A DNA stretch of 52,402 bases from an uncultured Aquimarina sp. (GTDB lineage: Bacteria; Bacteroidota; Bacteroidia; Flavobacteriales; Flavobacteriaceae), in the NCBI GenBank assembly GCA_947503135.1, contig CANNCQ010000017.1:1-52402 (forward strand). Direction: 5' to 3'. Position 1 is the first letter of the stretch, and every line of letters starts with the position of its first letter. A program made the translations under genes and the position numbers. This document shows positions 34,801 to 43,419 of this stretch, piece by piece. The notes below the pieces were generated by a model. That model searched no databases. It saw only the letters and a list, made by a program, of their open reading frames with translations, and was not told the DNA's origin.

Positions 34801-37800
34801 CCTATTATTAATTGGCCAAACTAAATCAGGATTACCACCACCAGACTCGGTGGTTTCTAACGGTAATTCTATTTGGTAATAATTATCTGTAAAATCATTT
34901 CCCAACCTTATTATTGCTGATAATTCACCATCCTCTATGCCAATACCCGGTAATTGTTCCGCGTGTAAGAACATTTCTAAATTTTCATACTGACGCATAT
35001 CAATATTAAAATTTCTAAAAACAGCTCTAGAATCATTCGCATCTAAATCTGCAACTGTCAAAGCTAGTGAACGTTCATCTTGTTGTAAAATCTGATTGTT
35101 ATTATTCAATTGTTCCCTCACAACTCCTGGTGGAACAACATAATCAGGAGTTTCTTCAACACTAACTGAGGACACTGCCAATGTACCATTAGGCCCAACA
35201 TTAATTCTCCCTTCAACACCATTACCAATGGGATCATTAGTACCCGATGTAGAGGTAAAAGTTCTATAATTCCCTCTCACCAAATCTAATGTTCCTAGCC
35301 TTAACAATGTTTCGTCTCCAAAGCCTGTTAAATACATACGCATAAAACGAGCCGATCGTAAATCAGTAGCTCCATTAATTGATTCTCTAAAATTATTACC
35401 ATTAAGTTGTTTTAAACCTAAATCATTTAAAGGAATTTTAAATTGAATCCATTCCGACATTATTCGACTACCATCTAAAGCCGTACGAACATCAGGTTGC
35501 ACTGCAGAAACTAATGGATTATTTATATTTAATTGAGATGGCGAAAAATCTACAGTATATTCAAAATACTGATTTATAGTGTTCATGGTATTATCTCTAT
35601 TCACATCCTCTACTGTTGGCTGCCCTAATCGCCCTCTATTAGTATCAGTAACCTCCGTAGGCGAATCTCCATCAGTACCATTATACCTTCTGTACCTATC
35701 TTCTATATCTTGGGCAGAAGATTGCAAGAAAAACTCATAATCATCAGCCGAAGGGTCTGCTTCTGTTCTAAATGGTCCATATTGTTCTTGATTTTGTTCA
35801 GCGCTATTTTTCAACCCATCAAAACCAGTATCCTGTTGTACCCTTGCTGCACCATCGGAATCAAAAGTATACACCAACGATTGGTTACGAGGAATCAATC
35901 CAAAAGGGGTCTCTTGAGTTTCAGTACCATCTCCAACTGCCTCAGGAAGACCATTTTCATATTGTTTTCTACCATCTCTAAGGACATCTTCACTAATATT
36001 ACCTATATTAAAACGAATTTGCCCCGTATTTCCATCATCCATATACCCTTCCGAGGCTCCGTTAACGTAAGGGTTTAACACCCAAAACTCAATAAATTCA
36101 ATATTAGCTTGTTCAAAATTAGTAGTATTCAAAGCCCTTGTAATTCCTCCAAAATTATTTTCTGGATTTGTAGGGGCTACATTATTAGCAAAGCTCGGGT
36201 TATAATTATATGGCCCGCGTTCATTAGGTCGATAATGCAAATCCAACGTAAACAAAGCTTGTGTTTGGTTTTGTGCTATTTCACGCTCGGGAAAAAATTC
36301 ATCAGAAAAAACCCTTCTTGTTTGTGGTCTTGACAAATCCGATTCTGAAATTCCACTTGGTCTTCGTACACTATAAAATACTTGATCAATAGTATACCAA
36401 GATAATGCAGCTCTTTTAAAACCTGTCTGAACTCCTTCTTGTACTGTGTTTAAAAGTGGTTCATTATCAAAACCAATAGGCACACTGGATAATTCCCATT
36501 GCAATGGCGAACTGATGTCAATACGTGTTTGAGAGCCCTCAAAATCATCTATATACGAAGTTACTTCACCATTAAAATCCGCGGCGCTTGGAGCATTGGC
36601 AAATAAATATGCGAACTCACCCCTAAACGAAAAATTAGATGGTGCTTCTGTATCTATATTTGGCAGCTTATTTACCATTCTAGTCAAAAACGGTACTTCT
36701 GTAGAGTAATTACCGTTAATTCCTAAGATTGTATTATTAATAGGTTCAAAATCTAAATTTGATTTTTGAGTTAAAGGGCGTTCTTTTAAGTTCAACAAAG
36801 TCCCCCCTAAAACAAAATCTTTAGAAAATCTATGCTCTACATTAATTCCTGAGTAGCGTTTTGTTTGCTGACCAAATACCGCATTGTTTTCTGTGGATAT
36901 TTCAATAGGTGTGTTCGATGCCAGTAGTGCAGGATCCAAAATCTCCACTCTTCCTAACTGATAATTTACGGTATAATCTAAACCTTCTTGAAGCAGCCTA
37001 CCTCCAGCAGTTACTGTTACAGACCCTCTAGGCACATTAAAAGCCCCTATCGATATACCATTTTGCCCAGTAGTTGTATACCTTCCTTTTAATTGGAACT
37101 TATTTTTATCTGCTTGCTCTTGTTCCGCCTCAATCTTAGTTGTAGAATATAATCTTTCAAAAACATATTCTTGTTGATTTGAGTTCCACGAAGACGCGTC
37201 TTCAAAACTCGCCCCAGTGTTGTTTAACCTGTTAAATAAAAATTCCCCAAAAGGTTCTATTGAAGTAAATATAATTCGTCCATTTTGAGCATCTACCGTA
37301 ATACCTGGGAAGAAATCAAAAAAACCATCTCCGTTATTTACCGGATCATTATTTACATTTAAGTTATCTAAATTAAATACACGTAACAATGTGTTATTAT
37401 TTACATCGCCAGGCAAAGGTTGCCCACCAACACTCTCCAAAAAGTTTACAGGAGAGGGGTCTGTATAAAAAAGATTGAGTCTAAAATCTTCTTGCGCTAA
37501 TTGAAAAGCTCCAGTACTATAAATATTTTTCATCATTAAATCCCATACCGGCTCATCTACAGCTATTATTGAACTTTTTAGGGTTTTAACAATTAAGTTT
37601 TGAGTTGGAGAAATACCTGAATTTTGGTTTGTTGGTTGCTGTCCTTGACTTTGCTCTTGAGTATTGGAAACCCCATCATTTGCAAATTCTCCTACTTGAA
37701 AAACCTGACCGCCTCGCGTATATTGAAAAGCTACTGCAAGAATTTCATCATTATTTAAACGCTGGTTTAAAGAAATATATCCTAATTGAGTATTTAACGT

Positions 37801-39144
37801 GTATTGATTTTCGGTAAGTAGTCGAGCGTTTTCTAAAATTGAATAGTCTAAGCCTTCACTAGCCCCATTAAAATTGGAAAAACCATCCCTAACACTAGAA
37901 ATATCTCTGACTTGATTTGTTAACCCTCCTGCACCACCTATATTTTCAGGATTTAAGCGGTTATTAGAGTTTTGAGGAAGCTCCGAGGTATTTGTTATAA
38001 AACCCGGAATTGAATTTGGTTGAAAATCACCATCAGCATCAATAAAAAAACCTATATTTTCTGGGTCCGATTCTCCTAAATCTTGAATTGCTACTAAATT
38101 ACGTGCATTGGACAATCCCCGAGTATTATTCGTCCTGTTCGTAATCCAAACCTGAATACGAGTAATTTGTACATTCGAATTTATAAAAGGATAGTTTGCT
38201 AATGATGCGTCATAGGTATCTCTAAAAAAATGAGAGAGAAAATAGTGTCTATTTTCATCATAATCTAAGCCAAAAATCTCAAAGTCCTCTACTGTACCTC
38301 CACCTTGTACACTAACTCTTCTCGTATCGGATCGCTGCTCAGAAAAAACCCCTGTAACGGTTGTTTTTCCAAATTGAGCTTGAACTTTAACCCCAAATAA
38401 ACTTTGCGCTCCTTGGATAAGTGAGCTGTTCAAAGGCAAATTAATATTACCAACTTCAATTGCTTGTAAAATTGCATCCTCTGTTGGGTTGTATTGTAAT
38501 TTTAATTGATTTTGAAAATCAAAAGTAGACTCGGTATCAAAATTAGCTAGAACCGAAAGTCGGGTACCTATATTACCCTGTAAACTCACGCTAATTCGCT
38601 GATCGAAATCAAAAGTAAAATTACTTTGGTTTCTTGGTGAAAAAGAAGGATTGTCTTGCTTATTAAATAATATACCTAAATCAACTTCTACCGAACCTTG
38701 TGGGTTTATTTCAATTTCCTTACTTCCAAAAACAGACTCAAAAAAATTCGAATTCACATAAAAAATAGGAAGTAGTCGCTTTCTTTTTTCTTCGGCATCT
38801 ACCCCTTTACCATTAAGAGCATTTTCCTTTTCCTTAAAATATTCTCTCATCTGTTCTTTTTGAACTAGATTGTCGAATTGAGCTGGTGTTAAATATAAAG
38901 GGTAACGAATACTGTATCCATCAATAGATTCTGAAAACTTATAACGATTTGCTTTCGGGTCGTACTCATATTTACTTTCAATACTATCTGGGTCAGGTAG
39001 TTTAAGGTTACTAAATGAAAAAGTAGTACTTGTAGAGTCTCGTTTTTTTTCGACCTCTTGCCCTGTTATGGTATTTGCGAAAAGCACAAAAAACCAAACG
39101 GCAACAATAGCAATCGAACGTTGTAACCAATTTCTATTTTCCAA
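31852..39144 (-). CDS. sprA: SprA/Sov, outer-membrane translocon of the type IX secretion system
   Basis: 2430 residues, the expected giant size. A signal peptide (about 9-29) is followed by two SprA-N type regions and many amphipathic beta strands; F. johnsoniae SprA forms a 36-strand barrel through which T9SS cargo leaves the cell. It contains ILDPALLASNTPIEISTEN, repeated RFMRMYLTGFG-like strands, and an outer-membrane ending, TNIRSGFTLRYNFGN, with a penultimate aromatic pattern. A lysine run (about residue 1935) and a DSNNDGFADADSNNDG type-3-like calcium loop (about 2150) are local features. It follows ruvA by 4 bases on the same strand. Likely cargo: the giant adhesin at 50.2 kb. Confidence 0.95.
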   Translation of the reverse strand: MENRNWLQRSIAIVAVWFFVLFANTITGQEVEKKRDSTSTTFSFSNLKLPDPDSIESKYEYDPKANRYKFSESIDGYSIRYPLYLTPAQFDNLVQKEQMREYFKEKENALNGKGVDAEEKRKRLLPIFYVNSNFFESVFGSKEIEINPQGSVEVDLGILFNKQDNPSFSPRNQSNFTFDFDQRISVSLQGNIGTRLSVLANFDTESTFDFQNQLKLQYNPTEDAILQAIEVGNINLPLNSSLIQGAQSLFGVKVQAQFGKTTVTGVFSEQRSDTRRVSVQGGGTVEDFEIFGLDYDENRHYFLSHFFRDTYDASLANYPFINSNVQITRIQVWITNRTNNTRGLSNARNLVAIQDLGESDPENIGFFIDADGDFQPNSIPGFITNTSELPQNSNNRLNPENIGGAGGLTNQVRDISSVRDGFSNFNGASEGLDYSILENARLLTENQYTLNTQLGYISLNQRLNNDEILAVAFQYTRGGQVFQVGEFANDGVSNTQEQSQGQQPTNQNSGISPTQNLIVKTLKSSIIAVDEPVWDLMMKNIYSTGAFQLAQEDFRLNLFYTDPSPVNFLESVGGQPLPGDVNNNTLLRVFNLDNLNVNNDPVNNGDGFFDFFPGITVDAQNGRIIFTSIEPFGEFLFNRLNNTGASFEDASSWNSNQQEYVFERLYSTTKIEAEQEQADKNKFQLKGRYTTTGQNGISIGAFNVPRGSVTVTAGGRLLQEGLDYTVNYQLGRVEILDPALLASNTPIEISTENNAVFGQQTKRYSGINVEHRFSKDFVLGGTLLNLKERPLTQKSNLDFEPINNTILGINGNYSTEVPFLTRMVNKLPNIDTEAPSNFSFRGEFAYLFANAPSAADFNGEVTSYIDDFEGSQTRIDISSPLQWELSSVPIGFDNEPLLNTVQEGVQTGFKRAALSWYTIDQVFYSVRRPSGISESDLSRPQTRRVFSDEFFPEREIAQNQTQALFTLDLHYRPNERGPYNYNPSFANNVAPTNPENNFGGITRALNTTNFEQANIEFIEFWVLNPYVNGASEGYMDDGNTGQIRFNIGNISEDVLRDGRKQYENGLPEAVGDGTETQETPFGLIPRNQSLVYTFDSDGAARVQQDTGFDGLKNSAEQNQEQYGPFRTEADPSADDYEFFLQSSAQDIEDRYRRYNGTDGDSPTEVTDTNRGRLGQPTVEDVNRDNTMNTINQYFEYTVDFSPSQLNINNPLVSAVQPDVRTALDGSRIMSEWIQFKIPLNDLGLKQLNGNNFRESINGATDLRSARFMRMYLTGFGDETLLRLGTLDLVRGNYRTFTSTSGTNDPIGNGVEGRINVGPNGTLAVSSVSVEETPDYVVPPGVVREQLNNNNQILQQDERSLALTVADLDANDSRAVFRNFNIDMRQYENLEMFLHAEQLPGIGIEDGELSAIIRLGNDFTDNYYQIELPLETTESGGGNPDLVWPINNRLKVPLSLLQSIKAEVSANRNFNRAELNFLDENGNAIPANQNIGEFRVGIKGNPSFGNVRVLMLGVKNNKSDGSRASGQVWFNELRLSGLKNEGGWAAVANVDANIADFANFTVSGRKSTIGFGSIEQGPNERSQEDLAEYDFTTSVNVGQLLPKKWGIKIPTTYSRGEQLITPQYDPLNQDLLLEDVLDAASNSETKREIEERSTEYTKRQSVSVIGLRKERLGDKAPKPYDVENFSFSSTYNQTDHRDFEIEEGIDQTFNLNGTYNYSFAPLELSPLKKVKILKSKHLSFLRDFNINPLPTNISFTSGINRSFNEQKFRDVTLSANDIQIDALQQRNYLFNWQYALAFNLTKSLNFNFNANSNRVVRNFVDEQNNVDRSISIWDGLFETGIPNQLNQTLQANYELPFKKFPGLEFIQSSYSYTGDFQWLKGSEVFRNLEVDGEVIPDQGNTIQNSSVHRLNSTFDLNKLYKSVGLVKRTSNTKKKKKKKKIKGIEDKNAPKIAPRTASARKKKISKKLKPSIKAYNTVVGILTSLKRLNVNYQKDSGTILPGYTNDVGFFGTLRPSTAFTFGGQSDIRQSAASRGYITSFDNFNGQYQNRNSDRIDFRGTIDLLKGLKVDITGNRTQAETYIENFRVDEDLQYISLTPNTFGNFSISTVLLGTAFQSSNEANSATFDQFRDNRLIIANRLAQDRGIDPFTDSNNDGFADADSNNDGFPDGFGPNNQAVLLPAFLAAYSGSSAEDVKTGAFRDLPLPNWNIRYTGLQKQKWFKKRFKRFSLSHAYQSNYTINQYQTNLEFGRGSDTDAGGNFKNELLLGNVNLTEQFSPLIKVDLETKGSVKVSTELRRDRALSFSFDNNLLTEVQGQEYILGLGYRIKDITFSTRLGGSGRKRVIKSDLNLKADLSLRQNETIIRNLNIDNSQITAGQTIYSIRFTSDYALSKNLTALFFYDHTFSRFAISTAFPQTNIRSGFTLRYNFGN

Positions 39145-39148
39145 ATGA

Positions 39149-39730
39149 TTATAATTTTTTTAATGCTAGTTTTATAATATCCTCAACACTCAAGGAAGCG
39201 TCTTTCTTAACCAATCCATCCACCACTTTTTGCGCAGCTTTCCTATTAAATCCAAGAGTTTCTAACGCTAATAACGCTTCATCATGATTTGTATTACCTG
39301 TTACAGTCGATATTTCACCAATATCACCTAATTTAACAACTTTATCCTTAAGATCTAAAATTACGCGCTGGGCTGTTTTAGCTCCAATACCTTTAACAGA
39401 CTGTATCGTTGTAACATCACCATGCGCTATAGCATCTTTAATTTGTGTAGCTGTTAAGGATGATAACATTGTTCTAGCCGTATTTGCTCCAATACCGGAT
39501 ACTGAAAGTAACAAACGAAAAATCTGACGTTCTGATTTTTCTTTAAAACCAAATAAGGTGTGAGAATCTTCTTTTACTTGTAAATGAGTATATAACATTA
39601 TGGATTCCTCATCCCCAATTTGAGAAAAAGTTTGTAATGATATATTTAGAAAATAACCTACTCCGTTACAATCTACAATAACCTCTGTAGGATTTTTTTC
39701 TACTAACTTTCCCTTAATATGAGTAATCAT
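39149..39730 (-). CDS. ruvA: Holliday junction branch migration protein RuvA
   Basis: 193 residues. OB-fold start (ITHIKGKLVEKNPTEVIVDC), the two helix-hairpin-helix motifs LLSVSGIGANTARTML and IQSVKGIGAKTAQRVILDL, and the C-terminal RuvB-binding domain (EALLALETLGFNRKAAQKVV). Targets RuvB to Holliday junctions. It is the first gene of a unit with sprA; a TACTTTTG box lies at 39754-39761. Confidence 0.96.
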   Translation of the reverse strand: MITHIKGKLVEKNPTEVIVDCNGVGYFLNISLQTFSQIGDEESIMLYTHLQVKEDSHTLFGFKEKSERQIFRLLLSVSGIGANTARTMLSSLTATQIKDAIAHGDVTTIQSVKGIGAKTAQRVILDLKDKVVKLGDIGEISTVTGNTNHDEALLALETLGFNRKAAQKVVDGLVKKDASLSVEDIIKLALKKL

Positions 39731-39753
39731 TTACAATATTTGAATTTAACTTC

Positions 39754-39761
39754 CAAAAGTA
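39754..39761 (-). promoter_or_regulatory. -7 box TACTTTTG before ruvA-sprA
   Basis: The minus strand reads TACTTTTG 23 bases upstream of the ruvA ATG. The only nearby upstream TTG (39776-39774) is at 12-base spacing, too short for the consensus. Confidence 0.45.
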
Positions 39762-39864
39762 AAAAAATTAAAGCAATCCTCTAATTTATTATTTACCAGA
39801 TCATACATTTCACATAAACAGATGTTTAGCTTGTTTTTTTACACTCCATCTAAAGCATACTAAT

Positions 39865-40752
39865 CTAATTAGGATCTATTAAAACAATACTTAATACCCC
39901 TATTACGACGATCACTTTTAAAATATTATGCAATCCTAAGTAGTGTTTTTTTTCTACTGCCCTAAAAAGAAGCAGATTAAACACTAATAATGCGACTATA
40001 CTAAAAGCAAAGTAATAGTCCATTTTACCTAATGAAAAACGAGTTATTAAAATAATTGTTACAGCTATTGTAATAATTATTAAAACTTGCAACACATATT
40101 TAGTTGCTTTCTCTCCATATTTAATTGGAATGGTAAGATAACCCAGCGCCATATCTCCCGATAAATTCTCAAGATCTTTAGCAATTTCCCTCATAAAAAT
40201 TATTAGAGCTAAGAATTGAGCATGTCCAAAAATTACCCAATCGTAGTTTTGGTAATATAAGAAAACTACAAAAAAAGGAAATATCGCCAATCCTGTAGAT
40301 GTTATATTACCCCATATTGGAATACGTTTTAATTTATGAGAGTATAACCAAATTAAAAAAATATAAAATGAAATAAAACAAACTGCTTTGAAAGAATTAT
40401 AACTAGCTATAATAACTGCTATAAAATTTAGCAAAAAATAAATACTCAACTTGGTTCGTTGACTTACTAGACGATCTAACTTGGTTTTTTGAGGGCGGTT
40501 AATTAAATCTTTCTCACTATCATAAAAACTATTAATTATGTAGCCAGAAGCTATTGCTAAAGCCGAAGAAAAAATTAAAGTGAACAACTTCAATTCTGTT
40601 AGCACCTCAAATACTGGCTGATTTTGAGAGAGAATAAAAATAGAAGTTAAATATTGCGCAACAACGATCACAAGGAGATTATAACCGCGTACTATTGAAA
40701 GCAAACCTACTAACTTATAAATTAGCTGTTTATTCTTTCTACTTACGTGCAT
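39865..40752 (-). CDS. UbiA-superfamily prenyltransferase, GGGP-synthase-like
   Basis: 295 residues and about eight or nine membrane helices. The first prenyl-diphosphate motif, NSFYDSEKDLINRP (74-87), has the spacing NxxxDxxxDxxN, and a second acidic site is near MREIAKDLENLSGD. The sequence is closest in style to the geranylgeranylglycerol-phosphate geranylgeranyltransferase group often annotated in flavobacteria; the real acceptor is unknown. It is the last gene of the mevalonate kinase operon, 43 bases downstream of the kinase, consistent with use of the pathway's prenyl diphosphates. Confidence 0.82.
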   Translation of the reverse strand: MHVSRKNKQLIYKLVGLLSIVRGYNLLVIVVAQYLTSIFILSQNQPVFEVLTELKLFTLIFSSALAIASGYIINSFYDSEKDLINRPQKTKLDRLVSQRTKLSIYFLLNFIAVIIASYNSFKAVCFISFYIFLIWLYSHKLKRIPIWGNITSTGLAIFPFFVVFLYYQNYDWVIFGHAQFLALIIFMREIAKDLENLSGDMALGYLTIPIKYGEKATKYVLQVLIIITIAVTIILITRFSLGKMDYYFAFSIVALLVFNLLLFRAVEKKHYLGLHNILKVIVVIGVLSIVLIDPN

Positions 40753-40795
40753 AACAGTATTTTAATAAGGAAAGCGACTAAGTTCGCTTTTGGTG

Positions 40796-41731
40796 TTAAA
40801 AACTATACACCACTTCTAAAGGGTAATCCTTTAACGATTTTTTTGCTTTTTCAAAATCTTCTGCAAATCCCAATATATAACCACCTCCACCAGATCCACA
40901 AAGTTTTAAATAGTAGTCGTTAGTCTCAATACCTTTTTTCCACAACTTATGGAATTTCTCAGGAATCATTGGTTTAAAATTATCCAACACAGTTTTAGAT
41001 AATTGTTTAATGTTTTTAAATAAAGAAGACACATTACCACTTAAAAAATCATCTACACAGGCATCTGTATGTTTTATAAATTGATCTTTTAACATCACTC
41101 TAAAACCATCCTGCTTCATTTTATCCATAAACAAATTCACCATAGGTGCAGTTTCTCCGACAATACCACTATCAATTAAAAAAACAGCCCCTTTATTTTG
41201 TTGTTTTTGCGAAGGGATTCCAGCTGTTTGGACGTTGTTTTTAGAATTTATTAATATTGGTAAACTCAGGTAACTATTTAAAGGATCAAGACCCGAACTA
41301 TTGCCATGAAAAAAAGATTCTATGTAAGCAAAAATATCTTTTAACCTAAGAAGCTTACTGCGGGTAAGGTTTTCTAAAACAGTTATTTTATCTGAAGCAT
41401 ATTTTTCATAAATAGATGCCACTAGTGCTCCACTACTTCCAACTCCATAGCCTTGAGGTATGCTACTATCAAAATACATTCCGTTAGCTAAATCTTTTTT
41501 TAGCCTCTCAACATCAAATAAAACAAGGTCAGACGGGTTTTGCTCTAAATAATTAGCTAAACCTAAAAGGCTTCGGTTTGAATTTAGCTCTTCATCAGTT
41601 TTAAGTTCAGAAGTCTTTAAAGCTCCATTATAAAAATCATAAGGTATAGAGAGTCCTTTAGAATTTTTTATAATCCCATACTCTCCAAACAACAGAATTT
41701 TAGAATAAAACAAAGGTCCTTTAACCGCCAT
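40796..41731 (-). CDS. Mevalonate kinase-like GHMP kinase
   Basis: 311 residues. It starts FYSKILLFGEYGII, has the ATP loop IPQGYGVGSSGALVA (91-105), the NSSGLDPLNSYLSLPI region with a catalytic-type Asp, and the C-terminal GHMP motif LCGSGGGGYILGF. It phosphorylates mevalonate, or a later intermediate, in isoprenoid synthesis. It sits between the decarboxylase and the prenyltransferase; spacing to the decarboxylase is 24 bases. Confidence 0.88.
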   Translation of the reverse strand: MAVKGPLFYSKILLFGEYGIIKNSKGLSIPYDFYNGALKTSELKTDEELNSNRSLLGLANYLEQNPSDLVLFDVERLKKDLANGMYFDSSIPQGYGVGSSGALVASIYEKYASDKITVLENLTRSKLLRLKDIFAYIESFFHGNSSGLDPLNSYLSLPILINSKNNVQTAGIPSQKQQNKGAVFLIDSGIVGETAPMVNLFMDKMKQDGFRVMLKDQFIKHTDACVDDFLSGNVSSLFKNIKQLSKTVLDNFKPMIPEKFHKLWKKGIETNDYYLKLCGSGGGGYILGFAEDFEKAKKSLKDYPLEVVYSF

Positions 41732-41755
41732 ATCTAAAAATTATTAGCAACAAAA

Positions 41756-42835
41756 TTACAATTTAATTGTACCATTACCCACATAATCACAAATATACTG
41801 TTTGTTTTGACATCGCGCTGCTAATTTTTCCTTAATAAAAGCTAACACTTGCTCCTTAAATTCTTCAGGGTAAAGCACGTGAACATTGGCTCCTGCATCC
41901 AATGTGAAACACACTGGTATTTTAGCTTCCTTTCTGAAATTCCATATCTCATTAATCACTTCCAAAGTATTTGGTTTCATCAAAATAAAATACGGCTGAG
42001 AACTCATCATCATAGCGTGCAATGTTAAGGCCTCGCTTTCTACAATAGCTATAAACTCATCAATATCCCCTTCTTGTAATACTTTGGTTAATTTTTCTAA
42101 ATTGTTATTTGCTTGAACAAAACGCTGAGAAGCAAAAGGGTGCCCATGCATTAAACCGTGCCCAACGGTACTACTAACTTGCTTTTCTCCTTTATCAATA
42201 AGCAAAACTGTATCTTGATAATCTTCAAATATTGAATGTATTGGTTTAGAAAATTTCACAGCAAATTCATTGCTAGAATTTAGTATTGACGAATGCTTTC
42301 CCCAAACTGTAACTGGCCCTTCTAAGCTTCTGCATGCACTCCCTGATCCTAATCGTGCTAAAAAAGATGCTTTTTCAATTTGCATAGCTTCTGACAAATC
42401 TCCACCAAGTTCTTGTTCTATAGCTACAAAACATCGAGCCAATGCACTCATTCCACTTGCTGAAGAGGCTATTCCACTACTATGGGGAAATGTATTTTTA
42501 CTATTAATAATAAAATTAAAATCTTTAAGAAATGAAAAATAAGGTGTAACTCTTTCTAAAAATGTTTTAATTTTTGGCTCAAAGCTTGGTTTAGGAGATC
42601 CTTCGAATAAAAACGAAAAATTTATTTCTGTATCTTTTATCAACTTTCTATCATACATAACGCTTGTTTCTGTTCGGCAAGCGCTTAACGTAAAGCTTAA
42701 TGATGCATTTTCAGGAATTTGAACAGGTCGTTTACCCCAATACTTCACTAGTGCAATATTACTAGGAGCTCCAAATGCTACTTTACCAGAATTTATTTTA
42801 TAACTCTTTATATTAGAATTGTAATGTGAATCCAA
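41756..42835 (-). CDS. mvaD: Diphosphomevalonate decarboxylase
   Basis: 359 residues. APSNIALVKYWGKR (23-36) and the ATP loop FPHSSGIASSASGMSA (116-131) are diagnostic, LGSGSACRSLEG (162-172) follows, and the catalytic Asp is D313 in TLDAGANVHVLY. It makes isopentenyl diphosphate with ATP. First gene of the three-gene operon; its promoter is the other best match in the window. Confidence 0.94.
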   Translation of the reverse strand: MDSHYNSNIKSYKINSGKVAFGAPSNIALVKYWGKRPVQIPENASLSFTLSACRTETSVMYDRKLIKDTEINFSFLFEGSPKPSFEPKIKTFLERVTPYFSFLKDFNFIINSKNTFPHSSGIASSASGMSALARCFVAIEQELGGDLSEAMQIEKASFLARLGSGSACRSLEGPVTVWGKHSSILNSSNEFAVKFSKPIHSIFEDYQDTVLLIDKGEKQVSSTVGHGLMHGHPFASQRFVQANNNLEKLTKVLQEGDIDEFIAIVESEALTLHAMMMSSQPYFILMKPNTLEVINEIWNFRKEAKIPVCFTLDAGANVHVLYPEEFKEQVLAFIKEKLAARCQNKQYICDYVGNGTIKL

Positions 42836-42852
42836 AATATCTTATTTTTTAA

Positions 42853-42886
42853 CAAATATAGTCCACCTAACAAATTACCCTACAAA
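42853..42886 (-). promoter_or_regulatory. Promoter of the mvaD operon (TTTG-N22-TATATTTG)
   Basis: On the minus strand TTTG (42886-42883) is followed after 22 bases by TATATTTG (42860-42853), both elements of the Bacteroidota promoter, 17 bases before the mvaD ATG. A closer TTTG at 42874-42871 has too short a spacing. Confidence 0.65.
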
Positions 42887-42929
42887 CTATATGAAAAAAT
42901 TAGTATTTTAGAAGCGTAACTAACACCAA

Positions 42930-43403
42930 ATGAGTAAGAAATTAGTATTTATTGTGATTGCTGTATCCATCTGCCTTTTAGCAGGGTCCATAGGTGCATT
43001 TGCAACTCAATCTAGCGTAAACACTTGGTTTACCACACTTAACAAGCCTTTTTTTAATCCTCCTAATTGGGTTTTTGGACCAGTTTGGACTATCTTATAT
43101 ATTTTAATGGGTATTGCTGCCGGAAGGGTTTGGAGCAATGGATTTCATCATAAATGGGTAAAAACTGCTATGTATCATTTTATATTTCAATTGCTACTCA
43201 ATACCCTTTGGTCTTTGGTATTCTTTGGAATGCAAGAAATCTTCGGTGCTTTACTTGTAATAATTGCTCTATTAATTTTATTACTTTTTACTTACAAATG
43301 GTTTAAGATAGTCGATAGTTTATCTGCTTTTTTACTAATTCCATATATTTTATGGGTAAGTTTTGCCTTGGTACTTAATTTTAGTTTTTGGAAGTTGAAT
43401 TAA
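42930..43403 (+). CDS. tspO: TspO/MBR family membrane protein
   Basis: 157 residues, five membrane helices, rich in tryptophan as usual. WFTTLNKPFFNPPNWVFGPVW and TILYILMGIAAGRVW match the first conserved block; QLLLNTLWSLVFFGMQ and LIPYILWVSFALVLNFSFWKLN the later ones. Family members bind porphyrins and cholesterol and are tied to heme/porphyrin breakdown or stress. Single gene, divergent from mvaD. Confidence 0.92.
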   Translation: MSKKLVFIVIAVSICLLAGSIGAFATQSSVNTWFTTLNKPFFNPPNWVFGPVWTILYILMGIAAGRVWSNGFHHKWVKTAMYHFIFQLLLNTLWSLVFFGMQEIFGALLVIIALLILLLFTYKWFKIVDSLSAFLLIPYILWVSFALVLNFSFWKLN

Positions 43404-43419
43404 GGCTTTGATTGAGTCA

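Noticed and set aside
33285..38000. Several plus-strand frames of 60-120 codons opposite sprA
   Set aside because: Their amino-acid content is typical of reverse-strand shadow translation and sprA is intact throughout.
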